64,000 nt of DNA from NCBI RefSeq assembly GCF_039533965.1, contig NZ_BAAAUN010000002.1, positions 186,001-250,000 of the forward strand, written 5' to 3'. The notes beneath the pieces are model-generated. The model was not told the DNA's origin, did not search any database, and saw only the letters and a program-made list of their open reading frames with translations. The DNA is from Microbacterium luteolum. GTDB lineage: Bacteria; Actinomycetota; Actinomycetes; Actinomycetales; Microbacteriaceae. Positions 36,375 to 44,791 of this stretch are shown here, one piece after another. The first letter of the stretch is position 1. Each line of letters opens with the position of its first letter. The translations under genes and the position numbers were made by a program.

Positions 36375-37121
36375 ATGACCGACATCGTCCGCGCCGACGG
36401 CCGCTCCACCGACCAGCTCCGCCAGATCACCATCGAGCGCGGCTGGAGCGCGCATGCGGAGGGATCCGCGCTGATCAGCTTCGGCGGCACCAAAGTGCTG
36501 TGCACGGCATCCTTCACCAACGGCGTCCCGCGCTGGCTGACCGGCAAGGGCAAGGGATGGGTCACGGCTGAGTACTCGATGCTGCCGCGGGCCACGAACA
36601 GCCGCAACGACCGCGAGAGCGTGAAGGGCCGCATCGGCGGACGCACGCACGAGATCTCGCGCCTGATCGGCCGCGCGCTGCGCGCTGTCGTCGACACCAA
36701 GGCCCTCGGCGAGAACACGATCGTCATCGACTGCGACGTGCTGCAGGCCGACGGCGGCACCCGCACGGCCGCCATCACGGGCGCCTACGTCGCTCTCGCG
36801 GATGCGATCGAGTGGGGTCGCACGAAGAAGTTCATCGGCAAGAACTCCACGCCGCTGCTCGACTCCGTCGCCGCCGTCTCGGTCGGCATCATCGACGGAG
36901 AGCCGATGCTCGATCTGGCATATGTCGAGGACGTCCGAGCCGAGACCGACATGAACGTCGTCGTCACGGGGCGCGGGCTGTTCGTCGAGGTGCAGGGCAC
37001 CGCCGAGGGGGCTCCCTTCGACAAGCGCGAGCTGGACGCGCTGCTCGAGCTGGGTCTCGCCGGCTGCGCCGATCTGAAGGATCACCAGCTGACAGCCCTG
37101 GCCGCTGCGGCGGGCGAGTGA
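36375..37121 (+). CDS. rph: Ribonuclease PH
   Basis: Protein of 248 aa, a phosphorolytic 3'-5' exonuclease that trims tRNA 3' ends. It has the N-terminal RxxxITIERGW, the [18 protein letters not shown] block, the arginines of [20 protein letters not shown], and the phosphate-site region near [23 protein letters not shown] lies upstream of the ATG, so it is translated from the murI message, 33 bp after that stop. Confidence 0.95.
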   Translation: MTDIVRADGRSTDQLRQITIERGWSAHAEGSALISFGGTKVLCTASFTNGVPRWLTGKGKGWVTAEYSMLPRATNSRNDRESVKGRIGGRTHEISRLIGRALRAVVDTKALGENTIVIDCDVLQADGGTRTAAITGAYVALADAIEWGRTKKFIGKNSTPLLDSVAAVSVGIIDGEPMLDLAYVEDVRAETDMNVVVTGRGLFVEVQGTAEGAPFDKRELDALLELGLAGCADLKDHQLTALAAAAGE

Positions 37122-37122
37122 G

Positions 37123-37716
37123 ATGAAGGTCGTCCTCGCGACCCACAACCCGCACAAGGTTGCCGAGTTCCAGCAGATCGTCGCGCAGGCGCGTCCGGAT
37201 CTCGAGATCGTCGGCTACGACGGCCCCGAGCCCGTCGAGGACGGTGTGACGTTCGCCGAGAACGCGCTCATCAAGGCGCGCGCCGCGGCCGCTCACACCG
37301 GGCTCGCCGCGCTGGCCGATGACTCGGGGATCTGCGTCGATGTGCTCGGCGGCTCTCCGGGTGTGTTCTCGGCCTACTGGGCGGGGCAGAAGAAAGATGC
37401 CGCGGCGAATCTGGAGCTCCTCCTGGATCAGCTGCGCGACGTCGCCGACCCGCATCGCACGGCGCACTTCACCTCGACGATCGCTCTGGTCACGCCGGAG
37501 GGACGCGAGGAGGTCGTCGAAGGCCTCTGGCCGGGGCGGCTCGCGCACGCGGCATCCGGCGGGGGCGGCTTCGGCTACGACCCGATCTTCATCCCGGACG
37601 GCCAGCCCGAGGGGGAGGAGCGCACGGTGGGCGACTTCACCGCGGAGGAGAAGCAGGCGCAGTCGCATCGTGCGCGTGCCTTCGCCGAGCTGGTGCCGTT
37701 GCTCGCGCAGCTCTGA
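37123..37716 (+). CDS. rdgB: RdgB/HAM1 family XTP/dITP pyrophosphatase
   Basis: Protein of 197 aa that removes deaminated purine nucleotides (XTP, ITP, dITP). Family motifs present: ATHNPHKVAEF at the N-terminus, TFAENALIKARAAA, ALADDSGICVDVLGG and the SGGGGFGYDPIFIP loop. It starts 1 bp after the rph stop, so the two are coupled. Confidence 0.94.
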   Translation: MKVVLATHNPHKVAEFQQIVAQARPDLEIVGYDGPEPVEDGVTFAENALIKARAAAAHTGLAALADDSGICVDVLGGSPGVFSAYWAGQKKDAAANLELLLDQLRDVADPHRTAHFTSTIALVTPEGREEVVEGLWPGRLAHAASGGGGFGYDPIFIPDGQPEGEERTVGDFTAEEKQAQSHRARAFAELVPLLAQL

Positions 37717-37735
37717 GCCGAGTCGGCCGCACAGC

Positions 37736-37750
37736 TGAGACTGGTTCTCG
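37736..37750. promoter_or_regulatory. Zur-box-like inverted repeat upstream of the CDF exporter
   Basis: TGAGACT-G-GTTCTCG has the 7-1-7 layout and GAGA/TCTC arms of actinobacterial Zur sites and matches the corynebacterial-style TGAAAATGGTTTTCA at 11 of 15 positions by eye. It is centred about 70 bp before the predicted transcription start of the exporter. In Streptomyces coelicolor Zur is known to activate the zinc exporter zitB from an upstream site, so the position is sensible. Unproven. Confidence 0.4.
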
Positions 37751-37800
37751 TTACCCTTCCCGACTAGGCGGAATCGCCCTCTGAGCCCTGTCTGCCGGTC

Positions 37801-37806
37801 TAGCCT
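37801..37806 (+). promoter_or_regulatory. -10 element of leaderless promoter for the CDF exporter
   Basis: TAGCCT ends 6 nt before ATG 37813. Confidence 0.6.
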
Positions 37807-37812
37807 GGGGGC

Positions 37813-38733
37813 ATGCACGATCACGCACCCGCCGCCGGCGGCATCCGCTCCGCGAGCAGCAGACGCCTCCTGGCGATCTCGCTGTCGCTCACGGCCACCG
37901 TCATGATCGTGCAGGTCGTCGGGGCGATCCTCACCGGTTCCCTCGCCCTGCTGGCTGACGCGGCCCACATGTTCACCGACGCCTCGGCGCTCGTGATCGC
38001 GCTCATCGCGGCATCCGTCGCGGCCCGTCCGGCCGACGACCGTCGCACGTTCGGCTATCAGCGCGCCGAGGTCTTCGGCGCGCTGATCAACGCCGTGATC
38101 CTCATCGCGCTGGCCGCCTGGGTCGCCGTCGAGGGCATCGGGCGCCTCATCGATCCGAGCGAGGTCGAGGTCGCCGGCGGGCTCATGCTCGTCGTCGCCG
38201 TCGTGGGTCTCATCGCCAACGCGATCTCGATGTGGCTTCTGAGCCGCGCGCAGCGCACGAGCATCAACGTGCGCGGCGCCTACCTCGAGGTGATGGGCGA
38301 CCTGATCGGATCGGCGGCGGTCATCGTCGCGGCGGTCATCATCCTGACAACGGGATGGATGCCGGCGGATGCCATCGCCTCGCTGTTCATCGCAGCGATG
38401 ATCATCCCTCGGGCGATCGCGCTGCTGCGCGAGGTCTTCTCGGTGCTGGCCGAATCCGCGCCGAAGGGCACCGCGGTGAGCGAGATCCGCACGCACCTGC
38501 TCGGCTATGAGGGCGTGACGGGTGTGCACGACGTGCACGTCTGGCAGCTCACTCGCGGCGCGCCCGTCTTCTCGGCGCATGTCAGCGTCGATCCGGCACT
38601 GCTCGCCGACGGGCGCTCGGCGAAGCTGCTGTCGGAGATGCAGGCCTGCCTCGCCGATCATTTCGACGTGGAGCACTCGACGTTCCAGATCGAGCCGGCC
38701 GAGCAGTCCGACTGCGAGCCGCACCACGCCTGA
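37813..38733 (+). CDS. Cation diffusion facilitator family metal exporter (ZitB/CzcD type)
   Basis: Protein of 306 aa with a short His-containing N-terminus, six membrane segments and a C-terminal cytoplasmic domain (GVTGVHDVHVWQL). Metal-site residues are visible in DAAHMFTDAS (helix 2) and YLEVMGDLIGS (helix 5). This pattern (H/D with H/D) is that of zinc-transporting CDF proteins. It exports Zn2+ or similar ions by proton antiport. Its stop is 3 bp from the convergent ligD stop. Confidence 0.9.
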   Translation: MHDHAPAAGGIRSASSRRLLAISLSLTATVMIVQVVGAILTGSLALLADAAHMFTDASALVIALIAASVAARPADDRRTFGYQRAEVFGALINAVILIALAAWVAVEGIGRLIDPSEVEVAGGLMLVVAVVGLIANAISMWLLSRAQRTSINVRGAYLEVMGDLIGSAAVIVAAVIILTTGWMPADAIASLFIAAMIIPRAIALLREVFSVLAESAPKGTAVSEIRTHLLGYEGVTGVHDVHVWQLTRGAPVFSAHVSVDPALLADGRSAKLLSEMQACLADHFDVEHSTFQIEPAEQSDCEPHHA

Positions 38734-38736
38734 CGG

Positions 38737-40710
38737 TCAGGGCTCGACGACGATCTCGTCCGGTGTCTTGTCGGGCCGCAGGCCTCGCCAGCGCGCGTGC
38801 CGGAGCACGCCGTCCGGCGTCCAGTTCGCGAACTCGACCTCCCCGACGAGCTCCGGACGCACCCACAGCGCGTCCGAGGCGTCGAGTGCAGGCACGCCGT
38901 CGAGCGGGGCGGAGGGCACCCGGAGCGGTTCGAGGCGGGCGAGCAGATCGCGGAGGATGCGCTCGGTGAAGCCCGTGCCGACGCGTCCGACGTAGCGCAG
39001 CTCACGGGCAGGCGAAGGGCCGGGCACCGCGAGCAGCAGCGAGCCGAGCGTGCTCTCCCTGTCGCCCTTGCCGGGGCGGATGCCGACGATCACGGCCTCC
39101 TGCATGCGAGTGTGCTTGAGCTTCAACCAGGCGGGCGAGCGCAGGCCCGGCCGATAGCGGGACGCGGGGTCCTTCGCGACGACGCCCTCGAGCCCGAACT
39201 GCTCACTCGCCGCGAGGGCGGCATCGACGTCGTCGAAGACCGGAGGCACCTGGACGGGCGCATCCAGGTCGGCGACGAGGTCCTCCAGCAGGGTGCGGCG
39301 CTGGTGCAGCGGCATCGACGTGAGGTCATGCCCGTCCAGACGCAGCAGGTCGAAGAGCATGTAGACGATCGGGGTGCGCACCACCTCCCGTTCGATCTCC
39401 CGCGGCCGGGTCAGGTGCATGCGGTTCTGCAGCAGCGAGAAGCTCGGGCGCCCGTGCGCGTCGAAAGCGACGATCTCGCCGTCGACCACGGCGTCCGAGG
39501 CGGGGAGGAACGGGGCTCCGTCCGCGGTGAGCTCGGGGTAGCGCGCGGTGATGTCGGTGCCGCGGCGCGCGTGCAGCAGCATCCGTCCGTCCGTCCAGGT
39601 GCCCATGGCGCGGATGCCATCCCACTTGACTTCGACCCAGGACGGGTCGCTCAGTGCGCGGGCGAGCGCCGGGGTGCCGTTCTCGGCGAGCATTGGCGCG
39701 ACGGTGGCGGCGGTCGTGCCCGAAGCCGGTGCCGCGGTGATCCGCGGATGGCGGCCGACGCGGTGCGAGGGAGGTGCGGGAGCCTCGGCGACGGCAGCCG
39801 CGGGGACGGAGGATGCCACGTCTTCCGGTCGCAACGTCGCCAGCGGGTCCATGCCGTCTGCGGCCCTGGCGAGCACCTCGTCGAGGTCGAGCTGTGCCAG
39901 GTCGGGGTCGTCGAGCTCCTCCCAGGTGCGGGGGGCGGCGACCCACGGCTGTGCGCGACCGCGGAGTGAGTAGGGCGAGATGGTCGTCTTCTTGCCGTTG
40001 TTCTGGCTCCAGTCGAGGAAGACCTTGCCGCCGCGCACCGCCTTCGACATGACGCTCGTGGCGAGGTCGGGGTGGTCGTTCTCGATGAGCCGCGCGAGCT
40101 CCTTCACCACAGCGGAGATCTCGTGACTGGTCTGCTCACCGGGAAGGGCGGCATACAGGTGGATGCCCTTGCTGCCGCTCGTGACGGGCAGCGGGTCGAG
40201 CCCCATGTGGGAGAGGATGCCGCGGGCGATGCGAGCGACCTCGGCGCACTGCGCGAGACCCACGCCCGGACCCGGGTCGAGGTCGAGCACGAGCCGGTCG
40301 GGGCGTCCGGGGAGGCCATCGGGGGCGAAGCGCCACTGCGGAACGTGCAGCTCGATCGCGGCGACCTGCGCGAGCCACACCAGGGTCGGCACGTCTTCGA
40401 CGAGCGGATACTCCTTCGGGCCGTCGGAGTGCTGGATCGCCTGCCGCGGGATCCACTCCGGAGCTCCCGGCTCGAGCTGCTTCGTGAAGAACGCGTCGGC
40501 CGGAGCATCCGCCGTTCCGACGCCCTCCACCCAGCGCTTGCGGGTGACCGGGCGGCCGTCGAGAAGAGGCAGCAGCAGGGGCGCGATGGCGGAGTAGTAG
40601 GCGATGACCTCGCCCTTGGTGGTGCCGGTCTCGGGGTAGACGACTTTGTCGAGATTCGTGATCCGCAGACGGCGGCCGTCGACCTGCACGACCTGCGCTT
40701 CTCCGACCAT
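38737..40710 (-). CDS. ligD: ATP-dependent DNA ligase LigD: polymerase plus ligase domains
   Basis: Protein of 657 aa. The N-terminal LigD polymerase/primase domain begins DGRRLRITNLDKVVYPET and has the catalytic aspartates in VLDLDPGPGVG. After an Ala/Pro-rich linker comes the ligase domain with nucleotidyl-acceptor Lys362 in VEVKWDGIRAMG and the EGVVAKD motif. The 3'-phosphoesterase (PE) domain found in many LigD proteins is absent. It seals breaks in bacterial end joining with Ku, encoded divergently. ATG 40710 lies 6 nt after TACGCT, so the 21-residue upstream extension is rejected. Confidence 0.93.
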   Translation of the reverse strand: MVGEAQVVQVDGRRLRITNLDKVVYPETGTTKGEVIAYYSAIAPLLLPLLDGRPVTRKRWVEGVGTADAPADAFFTKQLEPGAPEWIPRQAIQHSDGPKEYPLVEDVPTLVWLAQVAAIELHVPQWRFAPDGLPGRPDRLVLDLDPGPGVGLAQCAEVARIARGILSHMGLDPLPVTSGSKGIHLYAALPGEQTSHEISAVVKELARLIENDHPDLATSVMSKAVRGGKVFLDWSQNNGKKTTISPYSLRGRAQPWVAAPRTWEELDDPDLAQLDLDEVLARAADGMDPLATLRPEDVASSVPAAAVAEAPAPPSHRVGRHPRITAAPASGTTAATVAPMLAENGTPALARALSDPSWVEVKWDGIRAMGTWTDGRMLLHARRGTDITARYPELTADGAPFLPASDAVVDGEIVAFDAHGRPSFSLLQNRMHLTRPREIEREVVRTPIVYMLFDLLRLDGHDLTSMPLHQRRTLLEDLVADLDAPVQVPPVFDDVDAALAASEQFGLEGVVAKDPASRYRPGLRSPAWLKLKHTRMQEAVIVGIRPGKGDRESTLGSLLLAVPGPSPARELRYVGRVGTGFTERILRDLLARLEPLRVPSAPLDGVPALDASDALWVRPELVGEVEFANWTPDGVLRHARWRGLRPDKTPDEIVVEP

Positions 40711-40716
40711 GGAGCA

Positions 40717-40722
40717 AGCGTA
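40717..40722 (-). promoter_or_regulatory. -10 element of leaderless promoter for ligD
   Basis: TACGCT on the minus strand ends 6 nt before ATG 40710. Confidence 0.6.
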
Positions 40723-40780
40723 GTCAGCCGCCGTCGTCAAGGGCTGGCCGTGACGGGTGTGGCTGGTGTTCACTGGGGGA

Positions 40781-41623
40781 ATGAGGACGATCTGGAAGGG
40801 CGCGTTGACGTTCGGGCTCGTGAACGTGCCGGTGAAGGTGTATTCGGCGACCGAGGACCACGACGTGCCGCTGCATCAGGTGCACGAGAAGGACGGCGGG
40901 CGCATCCGCTACCAGCGCACGTGCGAGGTGTGCGGTGAGACGGTCGCCTACGCCGACATCGACAAGGCCTACGTCGAGGAGGGGCAGACGATCGTGCTCA
41001 CCAAGGACGATCTCGCCGCGCTGCCGGCGGAGAAGAGCCGCGAGATCGACGTCGTCGAGTTCGTGCCCTCCGATCAGGTCGATCTGCTGACGCTCGACAA
41101 GCCGTACTATCTGGAGCCCGACTCCAAGTCCTCCAAGGCCTACGTCCTGCTGCGCAAGACGCTCGAGCAGACCGACCGCACCGCGATCGTGCGCTTCACG
41201 CTGCGCCAGAAGACCCGGCTCGCAGCCCTCCGTGTGCGCGGCAAGGTGCTCGTGCTGCAGACGCTGCTCTGGGCCGACGAGGTGCGCGAGGCCGAGTTCC
41301 CCTCGCTCGACGAAGACGTGCGGATCTCGAAGAAAGAGCTCGAGATGTCGGCCGCCCTGGTCGACAGCTACTCGGCCGACTTCGAACCCGAAGCCTTCGT
41401 CGACGAGTACCAGAAGGAGCTGCGCACCCTCATCGACGCGAAGATCGAGGCCGGCGAGAGCTTCGAGATCGCCGACACCTTCGGCGAAGCGGAGGCCGAG
41501 GGCAAGTGCGGCGAGGTCATCGACCTCATGGAGGCGCTGCGCGAGAGCGTCGCGCGATCCAAGGAGAAGCGCGCGAGCGAGACGCCGGCGAAGGCGAAGA
41601 AGCCGGCGAAGAAGACCGGCTGA
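40781..41623 (+). CDS. ku: Non-homologous end joining protein Ku
   Basis: Protein of 280 aa, typical for bacterial Ku. It starts MRTIWKGALTFGLVNVPVKV, contains QVHEKDGGRIRYQRTCEVC and the core LRRKTLEQTDRTAI-like segment, and ends in a Lys-rich tail (KAKKPAKKTG) that in other Ku proteins contacts DNA and LigD. It binds DNA ends as a homodimer and recruits LigD. The start codons of ku and ligD are only 70 bp apart and divergent. A TTCACT hexamer lies 6 nt before ATG 40781. Confidence 0.95.
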   Translation: MRTIWKGALTFGLVNVPVKVYSATEDHDVPLHQVHEKDGGRIRYQRTCEVCGETVAYADIDKAYVEEGQTIVLTKDDLAALPAEKSREIDVVEFVPSDQVDLLTLDKPYYLEPDSKSSKAYVLLRKTLEQTDRTAIVRFTLRQKTRLAALRVRGKVLVLQTLLWADEVREAEFPSLDEDVRISKKELEMSAALVDSYSADFEPEAFVDEYQKELRTLIDAKIEAGESFEIADTFGEAEAEGKCGEVIDLMEALRESVARSKEKRASETPAKAKKPAKKTG

Positions 41624-41638
41624 CCGCACCGGCAGGCC

Positions 41639-42430
41639 TCAGTGCTTGCCGTCGCCGTCCAGGTCGGGAGCCCGATCGAACACCTCGGGGTCGAGGCTCA
41701 GTGCTTCGGCCTCTCCGGCATCCGTCGTGACGTCTCCGCCCGCCGCCGCGGCCTTCTTGGCCTTGTGACGCTCGGAGAAGTAGTGGTAGATCGTCACCAG
41801 GGCCGTACCACCGACCGCAGCGAGCAGGATCAGGTCGATGTAGTTCTCGACGAAGACCGCGACCGGCGGGATGAATCCGATCAGGTAGCCGAACATCGTC
41901 AGCCCGAAGCCCCAGAGGATCGCACCGATGAGGTTGTAGAGGGTGTACTTGCGCCAGGGCATGTGACCGACACCGGCAGCGACCGGCGCGAACGTGCGCA
42001 CGATCGGCACGAAGCGGGCGAGGATCACGGTGATGCCGCCGAAGCGCTCGAAGAACGCGTTGGTGCGCTCGACGTTCTTCTTGCTGAAGAGACCGGATTC
42101 CTTGCGCTCGAAGATGGCGGGCCCGCCCTTGTGGCCGATCACGTAGCCGACCTCTCCGCCGACGAAGGCCGCGAGACCGATCAGCAGGGCCACGACCCAG
42201 ACGTTGATGCCGAAGACACCGTGCTCCGACCCGGCGACCGGGTGCGAGAGCAGACCTGCGATGACCAGGAGGGTGTCGCCGGGCAGCAGGAAGCCCACCA
42301 GCAGACCGGTCTCGGCGAAGACGATGAAGCAGACCACCAGAAGCGCCCAGACGCCGGCCTTGTCGATGATCATCGCGGGGTCGAGCCAGGGGATGAGGGC
42401 GTTGGGTGCGTGCAGCATGGTTTCGAGCAC
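41639..42430 (-). CDS. DedA family membrane protein
   Basis: Protein of about 263 aa with the DedA/SNARE-associated core: FAETGLLVGFLLPGDTLL, the GGEVGYVIGHKGG block, and FGGITVILARFVPIVRTFAP with the conserved arginines, then four more hydrophobic stretches and an acidic tail. DedA proteins recycle undecaprenyl phosphate or other lipids and support membrane homeostasis. The GTG at 42430 (GGGAC upstream) or the ATG at 42418 is the start; the frame continues upstream into the tRNA gene and must not be extended. Confidence 0.88.
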   Translation of the reverse strand: MLETMLHAPNALIPWLDPAMIIDKAGVWALLVVCFIVFAETGLLVGFLLPGDTLLVIAGLLSHPVAGSEHGVFGINVWVVALLIGLAAFVGGEVGYVIGHKGGPAIFERKESGLFSKKNVERTNAFFERFGGITVILARFVPIVRTFAPVAAGVGHMPWRKYTLYNLIGAILWGFGLTMFGYLIGFIPPVAVFVENYIDLILLAAVGGTALVTIYHYFSERHKAKKAAAAGGDVTTDAGEAEALSLDPEVFDRAPDLDGDGKH

Positions 42431-42493
42431 TGGGAGTCCCGTCGGTCGTGATTGGTCGGCGGTGTAACGGTGAGGATGCAGAAGCAGCCGTCG

Positions 42494-42575
42494 TGCGGAA
42501 GGTGGGACTTGAACCCACACGCCCTAGGGCACAGGAACCTAAATCCTGCGTGTCTGCCAATTTCACCACTCCCGC
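42494..42575 (-). tRNA. tRNA-Leu (anticodon UAG)
   Basis: An 82-nt gene with acceptor arms GCGGGAG (42569-42575 on the minus strand) and CTTCCGC (42495-42501), giving six Watson-Crick pairs and one G-T. The anticodon stem is CAGGA/TCCTG and the loop TTTAGGT, giving anticodon TAG. A long variable arm (GCCCTAGGGC) and the T-arm GTGGGTTCAAGTCCCAC confirm a class II leucine tRNA. CCA is not encoded. It decodes CUA. The DedA gene follows on the same strand about 63 nt downstream. Confidence 0.95.
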
Positions 42576-42620
42576 GCGGTGCATTCAGTCTACTGATCGG
42601 AGAAACACAGATTCTGGGGA

Positions 42621-43097
42621 TCAGCCCGCAGTTCCGGGCCGGTTCGGCCGTGCGTCGGGGCGCGTCTCGTCGACGTCGACGAGCCAGCCGACCCGGGATC
42701 GCCGCGGTCGGTCGGCCGAGCCCTCTTCGAACTCACCGCGCCGCGCGAGCTCCGGGTCCACCGGCAGCCGCACGCCGGGGACCGTCTGAAGTCGCGTCGT
42801 GTCGGGAACGGGCTCGAACGTCACCGACTCGTGCACGCGTCCCGGCCTCGACGAGACCTGGATCTTCCGCTCCACGACCTCGTGCGTCACCTCCTGCACC
42901 GCGGCGACCGTGCCGCGCACGCGGTCCGCGTACTCGTGTTCGTGGTGCGATTCCAGAGCGCCCACGGACGATGCCCGTTCGGTGCCGAGCGTGTCGACCA
43001 GGAGTGCGGACTCCCGCGAACGGATGCCGAAGTCGACCTCGTCTCCGACCGTGAACGGTTCACCGCAACAGGCCCACTCCCATGGCGTCAACCACAC
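42621..43097 (-). CDS. Small uncharacterised protein (possibly DUF6578 family)
   Basis: Protein of 158 aa with no membrane segment. The N-terminal WEWACCGEPFTVGDEVDFGI contains a paired cysteine block reminiscent of the DUF6578 family, a resemblance I hold loosely. The middle is rich in His/Glu (ESHHEHEYADRVRGTV) and the C-terminus is Arg/Asp-rich. The GTG start at 43097 lies about 15 nt after a TAGTCT hexamer. Function unknown. Confidence 0.6.
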   Translation of the reverse strand: MWLTPWEWACCGEPFTVGDEVDFGIRSRESALLVDTLGTERASSVGALESHHEHEYADRVRGTVAAVQEVTHEVVERKIQVSSRPGRVHESVTFEPVPDTTRLQTVPGVRLPVDPELARRGEFEEGSADRPRRSRVGWLVDVDETRPDARPNRPGTAG

Positions 43098-43155
43098 ACG
43101 CGTCTTGCAGCGAGACTAATGCCGATCGGTCCGGTCGTCCCGCGACCTCGTCGAG

Positions 43156-43434
43156 TCAGGCCAACGGGCCGGAGCCGGGGATGAGCGGCTCGTCGGGGTT
43201 CGGGGCCAGCGGCTCCTCCGGGTGCGGGGCGAGCGGCTCCTGCGGGGTCGGGGCCAGCGGTTCGTTCGGGTGCGTCGGCGACGGCTCGTCGGGGAACGCA
43301 GGTGACGGCTGCGACGGGGAGGGCACGGCGGGCCCGGGAGGGGTCTGTCCCGGATCGGTCGGGCCAGGGCCCGTGGGCTGCTCGCCGGGCACGGAGGGGA
43401 CGGGCGGGCCGGGGACGGGGGAGGAGTCGGTCAT
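43156..43434 (-). CDS. Small proline-rich protein with octapeptide repeats
   Basis: Protein of 92 aa, more than one third proline, with no signal peptide or membrane segment. The C-terminal half is five tandem 8-residue units of the form (L/S)(A/P)xxPxEP, three of them LAPxPxEP, encoded by 24-bp repeats at 43186-43305. ATG 43434 is preceded by AAAGGAACC, which supports real translation. It is probably an unstructured protein; no function recognised. Confidence 0.6.
   Translation of the reverse strand: MTDSSPVPGPPVPSVPGEQPTGPGPTDPGQTPPGPAVPSPSQPSPAFPDEPSPTHPNEPLAPTPQEPLAPHPEEPLAPNPDEPLIPGSGPLA
43186..43305. repeat. Five tandem 24-bp degenerate repeats inside a coding region
   Basis: Units begin at 43186, 43210, 43234, 43258 and 43282; each starts CGGCTC or a close variant and encodes eight residues. 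The first three are the most alike. Copy number can change without a frameshift. Confidence 0.75.
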
Positions 43435-43594
43435 GGTGGTTCCTTTCACTGATGTGATGCTCACGTTCCGGTCAGTCCACCACCGGGCGTCGATGCGGTC
43501 TGCACCCTTGCGCTTCGCGGAGCGATATGCGGGTCGCCGGTCGCTCTGTGGATAACTTCCGAAGCGCCCGCGCGATTCTTGGCATGATGCCGGG

Positions 43595-44791
43595 GTGAGT
43601 CATCCGTCTGCCCTCGTCACCGAACGCGTGCGATCGCGGTTGCGGGCCGAAGGGGTCGATCCGTCGGTGGATCCGGATGCGGCTCGGCGCATCGCCCAGT
43701 CCGAGGTGCGACGTCACGATGACCACGCGCTGGCGCGCGGCGAGGCCTTGATCGACGACGAGGTCGCATGCGTGCGCGACGTGCTCGCCGCGGTGAGTGG
43801 GATCGGACCGCTGCAGCCGTTCCTGGACGATCCCGACATCGAGGAGATCTGGGTGAACGGCGACGGCAACGTGCACGTCGCGCGCGGCGGAGTGGCGGAG
43901 CGCACGGGACTGCGGCTCGCCGATGCGACGGTGCGGGACCTGGTGGAGCGGATGCTGCAGCCCACCGGACGCCGGGTCGACATCAGCCAGCCCTTCGTCG
44001 ACGCCTCTCTGCCCGACGGATCGCGTCTGCACGTGGCCATCGCCGACGTCGTGCGGGGGTCCTGGGCGGTGAACATCCGCAAGTTCCTCCCCGGCTACCG
44101 CACCCTCGACGCGCTGACGGCGCAGGGGGCGATGCCGGTCGCGATCGCTGCCCTGCTGCGCGACGCGATGCGGAACGGGCGGAGCGTGATCGTGTCCGGC
44201 GCGACTCACGCCGGCAAGACGACCCTCCTCGGTGCCCTGCTGGCATCCTGCGCGGATTCTCAGCGCATCGTCACGGTAGAGGAGACCTTCGAGCTCGCCG
44301 TCGAAGGCGCCGATCTCGTCGCGCTGCAGGGAAGACAGGCGAGCCTCGAGGGGACCGGCGAGATCACGCTGCGACGGCTCGTGAAAGAGGCACTGCGCAT
44401 GCGCCCCGACCGGCTGGTCGTCGGCGAGGTGCGCGACGCCGAGGCGCTCGATCTCGTCCTCGCGCTCAACACGGGCGTTCCCGGAGCGGGGACCGTGCAC
44501 GCGAACTCCGCGACCGAGGCCCTCGAGAAGCTCACGATCCTCCCACTGCTCGCCGGACGCAACATCGATCGCGCGTTCATCGCCCCCGCGCTCGCCGCGG
44601 CGGTCGACCTCGTCGTGCATTGCGCACGCGACGCGTCCGGCGAGCGGCGCGTGCAGGAGATCGTCGCTCCGACCGGTGAGGTCGTCGAGGGAAGGATCGT
44701 TACCCGCACGATCTACGACGCGGTGTCGCAGACGCACACCGCGCGTGCTTCGATTCGCGACGCCGTGCAGCGGAGCGGGGTCGCGTCATGA
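43595..44791 (+). CDS. CpaF/TadA family pilus-assembly ATPase
   Basis: Protein of 398 aa, a secretion ATPase of the type II/IV superfamily that powers Tad pilus assembly. Visible motifs: N-terminal GIGPLQPFLDDPDIEEIWVN, Walker A GATHAGKTT with Lys208, the Asp box TVEETFELA, Walker B DRLVVGEVRDAEALDL and the His box region GTVHANSA. The GTG start at 43595 lies 6 nt after a CATGAT hexamer. It heads a seven-gene cluster. Confidence 0.92.
   Translation: MSHPSALVTERVRSRLRAEGVDPSVDPDAARRIAQSEVRRHDDHALARGEALIDDEVACVRDVLAAVSGIGPLQPFLDDPDIEEIWVNGDGNVHVARGGVAERTGLRLADATVRDLVERMLQPTGRRVDISQPFVDASLPDGSRLHVAIADVVRGSWAVNIRKFLPGYRTLDALTAQGAMPVAIAALLRDAMRNGRSVIVSGATHAGKTTLLGALLASCADSQRIVTVEETFELAVEGADLVALQGRQASLEGTGEITLRRLVKEALRMRPDRLVVGEVRDAEALDLVLALNTGVPGAGTVHANSATEALEKLTILPLLAGRNIDRAFIAPALAAAVDLVVHCARDASGERRVQEIVAPTGEVVEGRIVTRTIYDAVSQTHTARASIRDAVQRSGVAS

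Noticed and set aside
43186..43305. Possible CRISPR array from the regular 24-bp repeats
   Set aside because: The repeats are contiguous without spacers and encode a regular peptide pattern in an open frame.
43547..43555. A perfect DnaA box (TGTGGATAA) upstream of the pilus cluster
   Set aside because: A single copy is expected about once in two windows of this size by chance; no cluster of boxes, AT-rich element or dnaA/dnaN gene is nearby, so it is not an origin.
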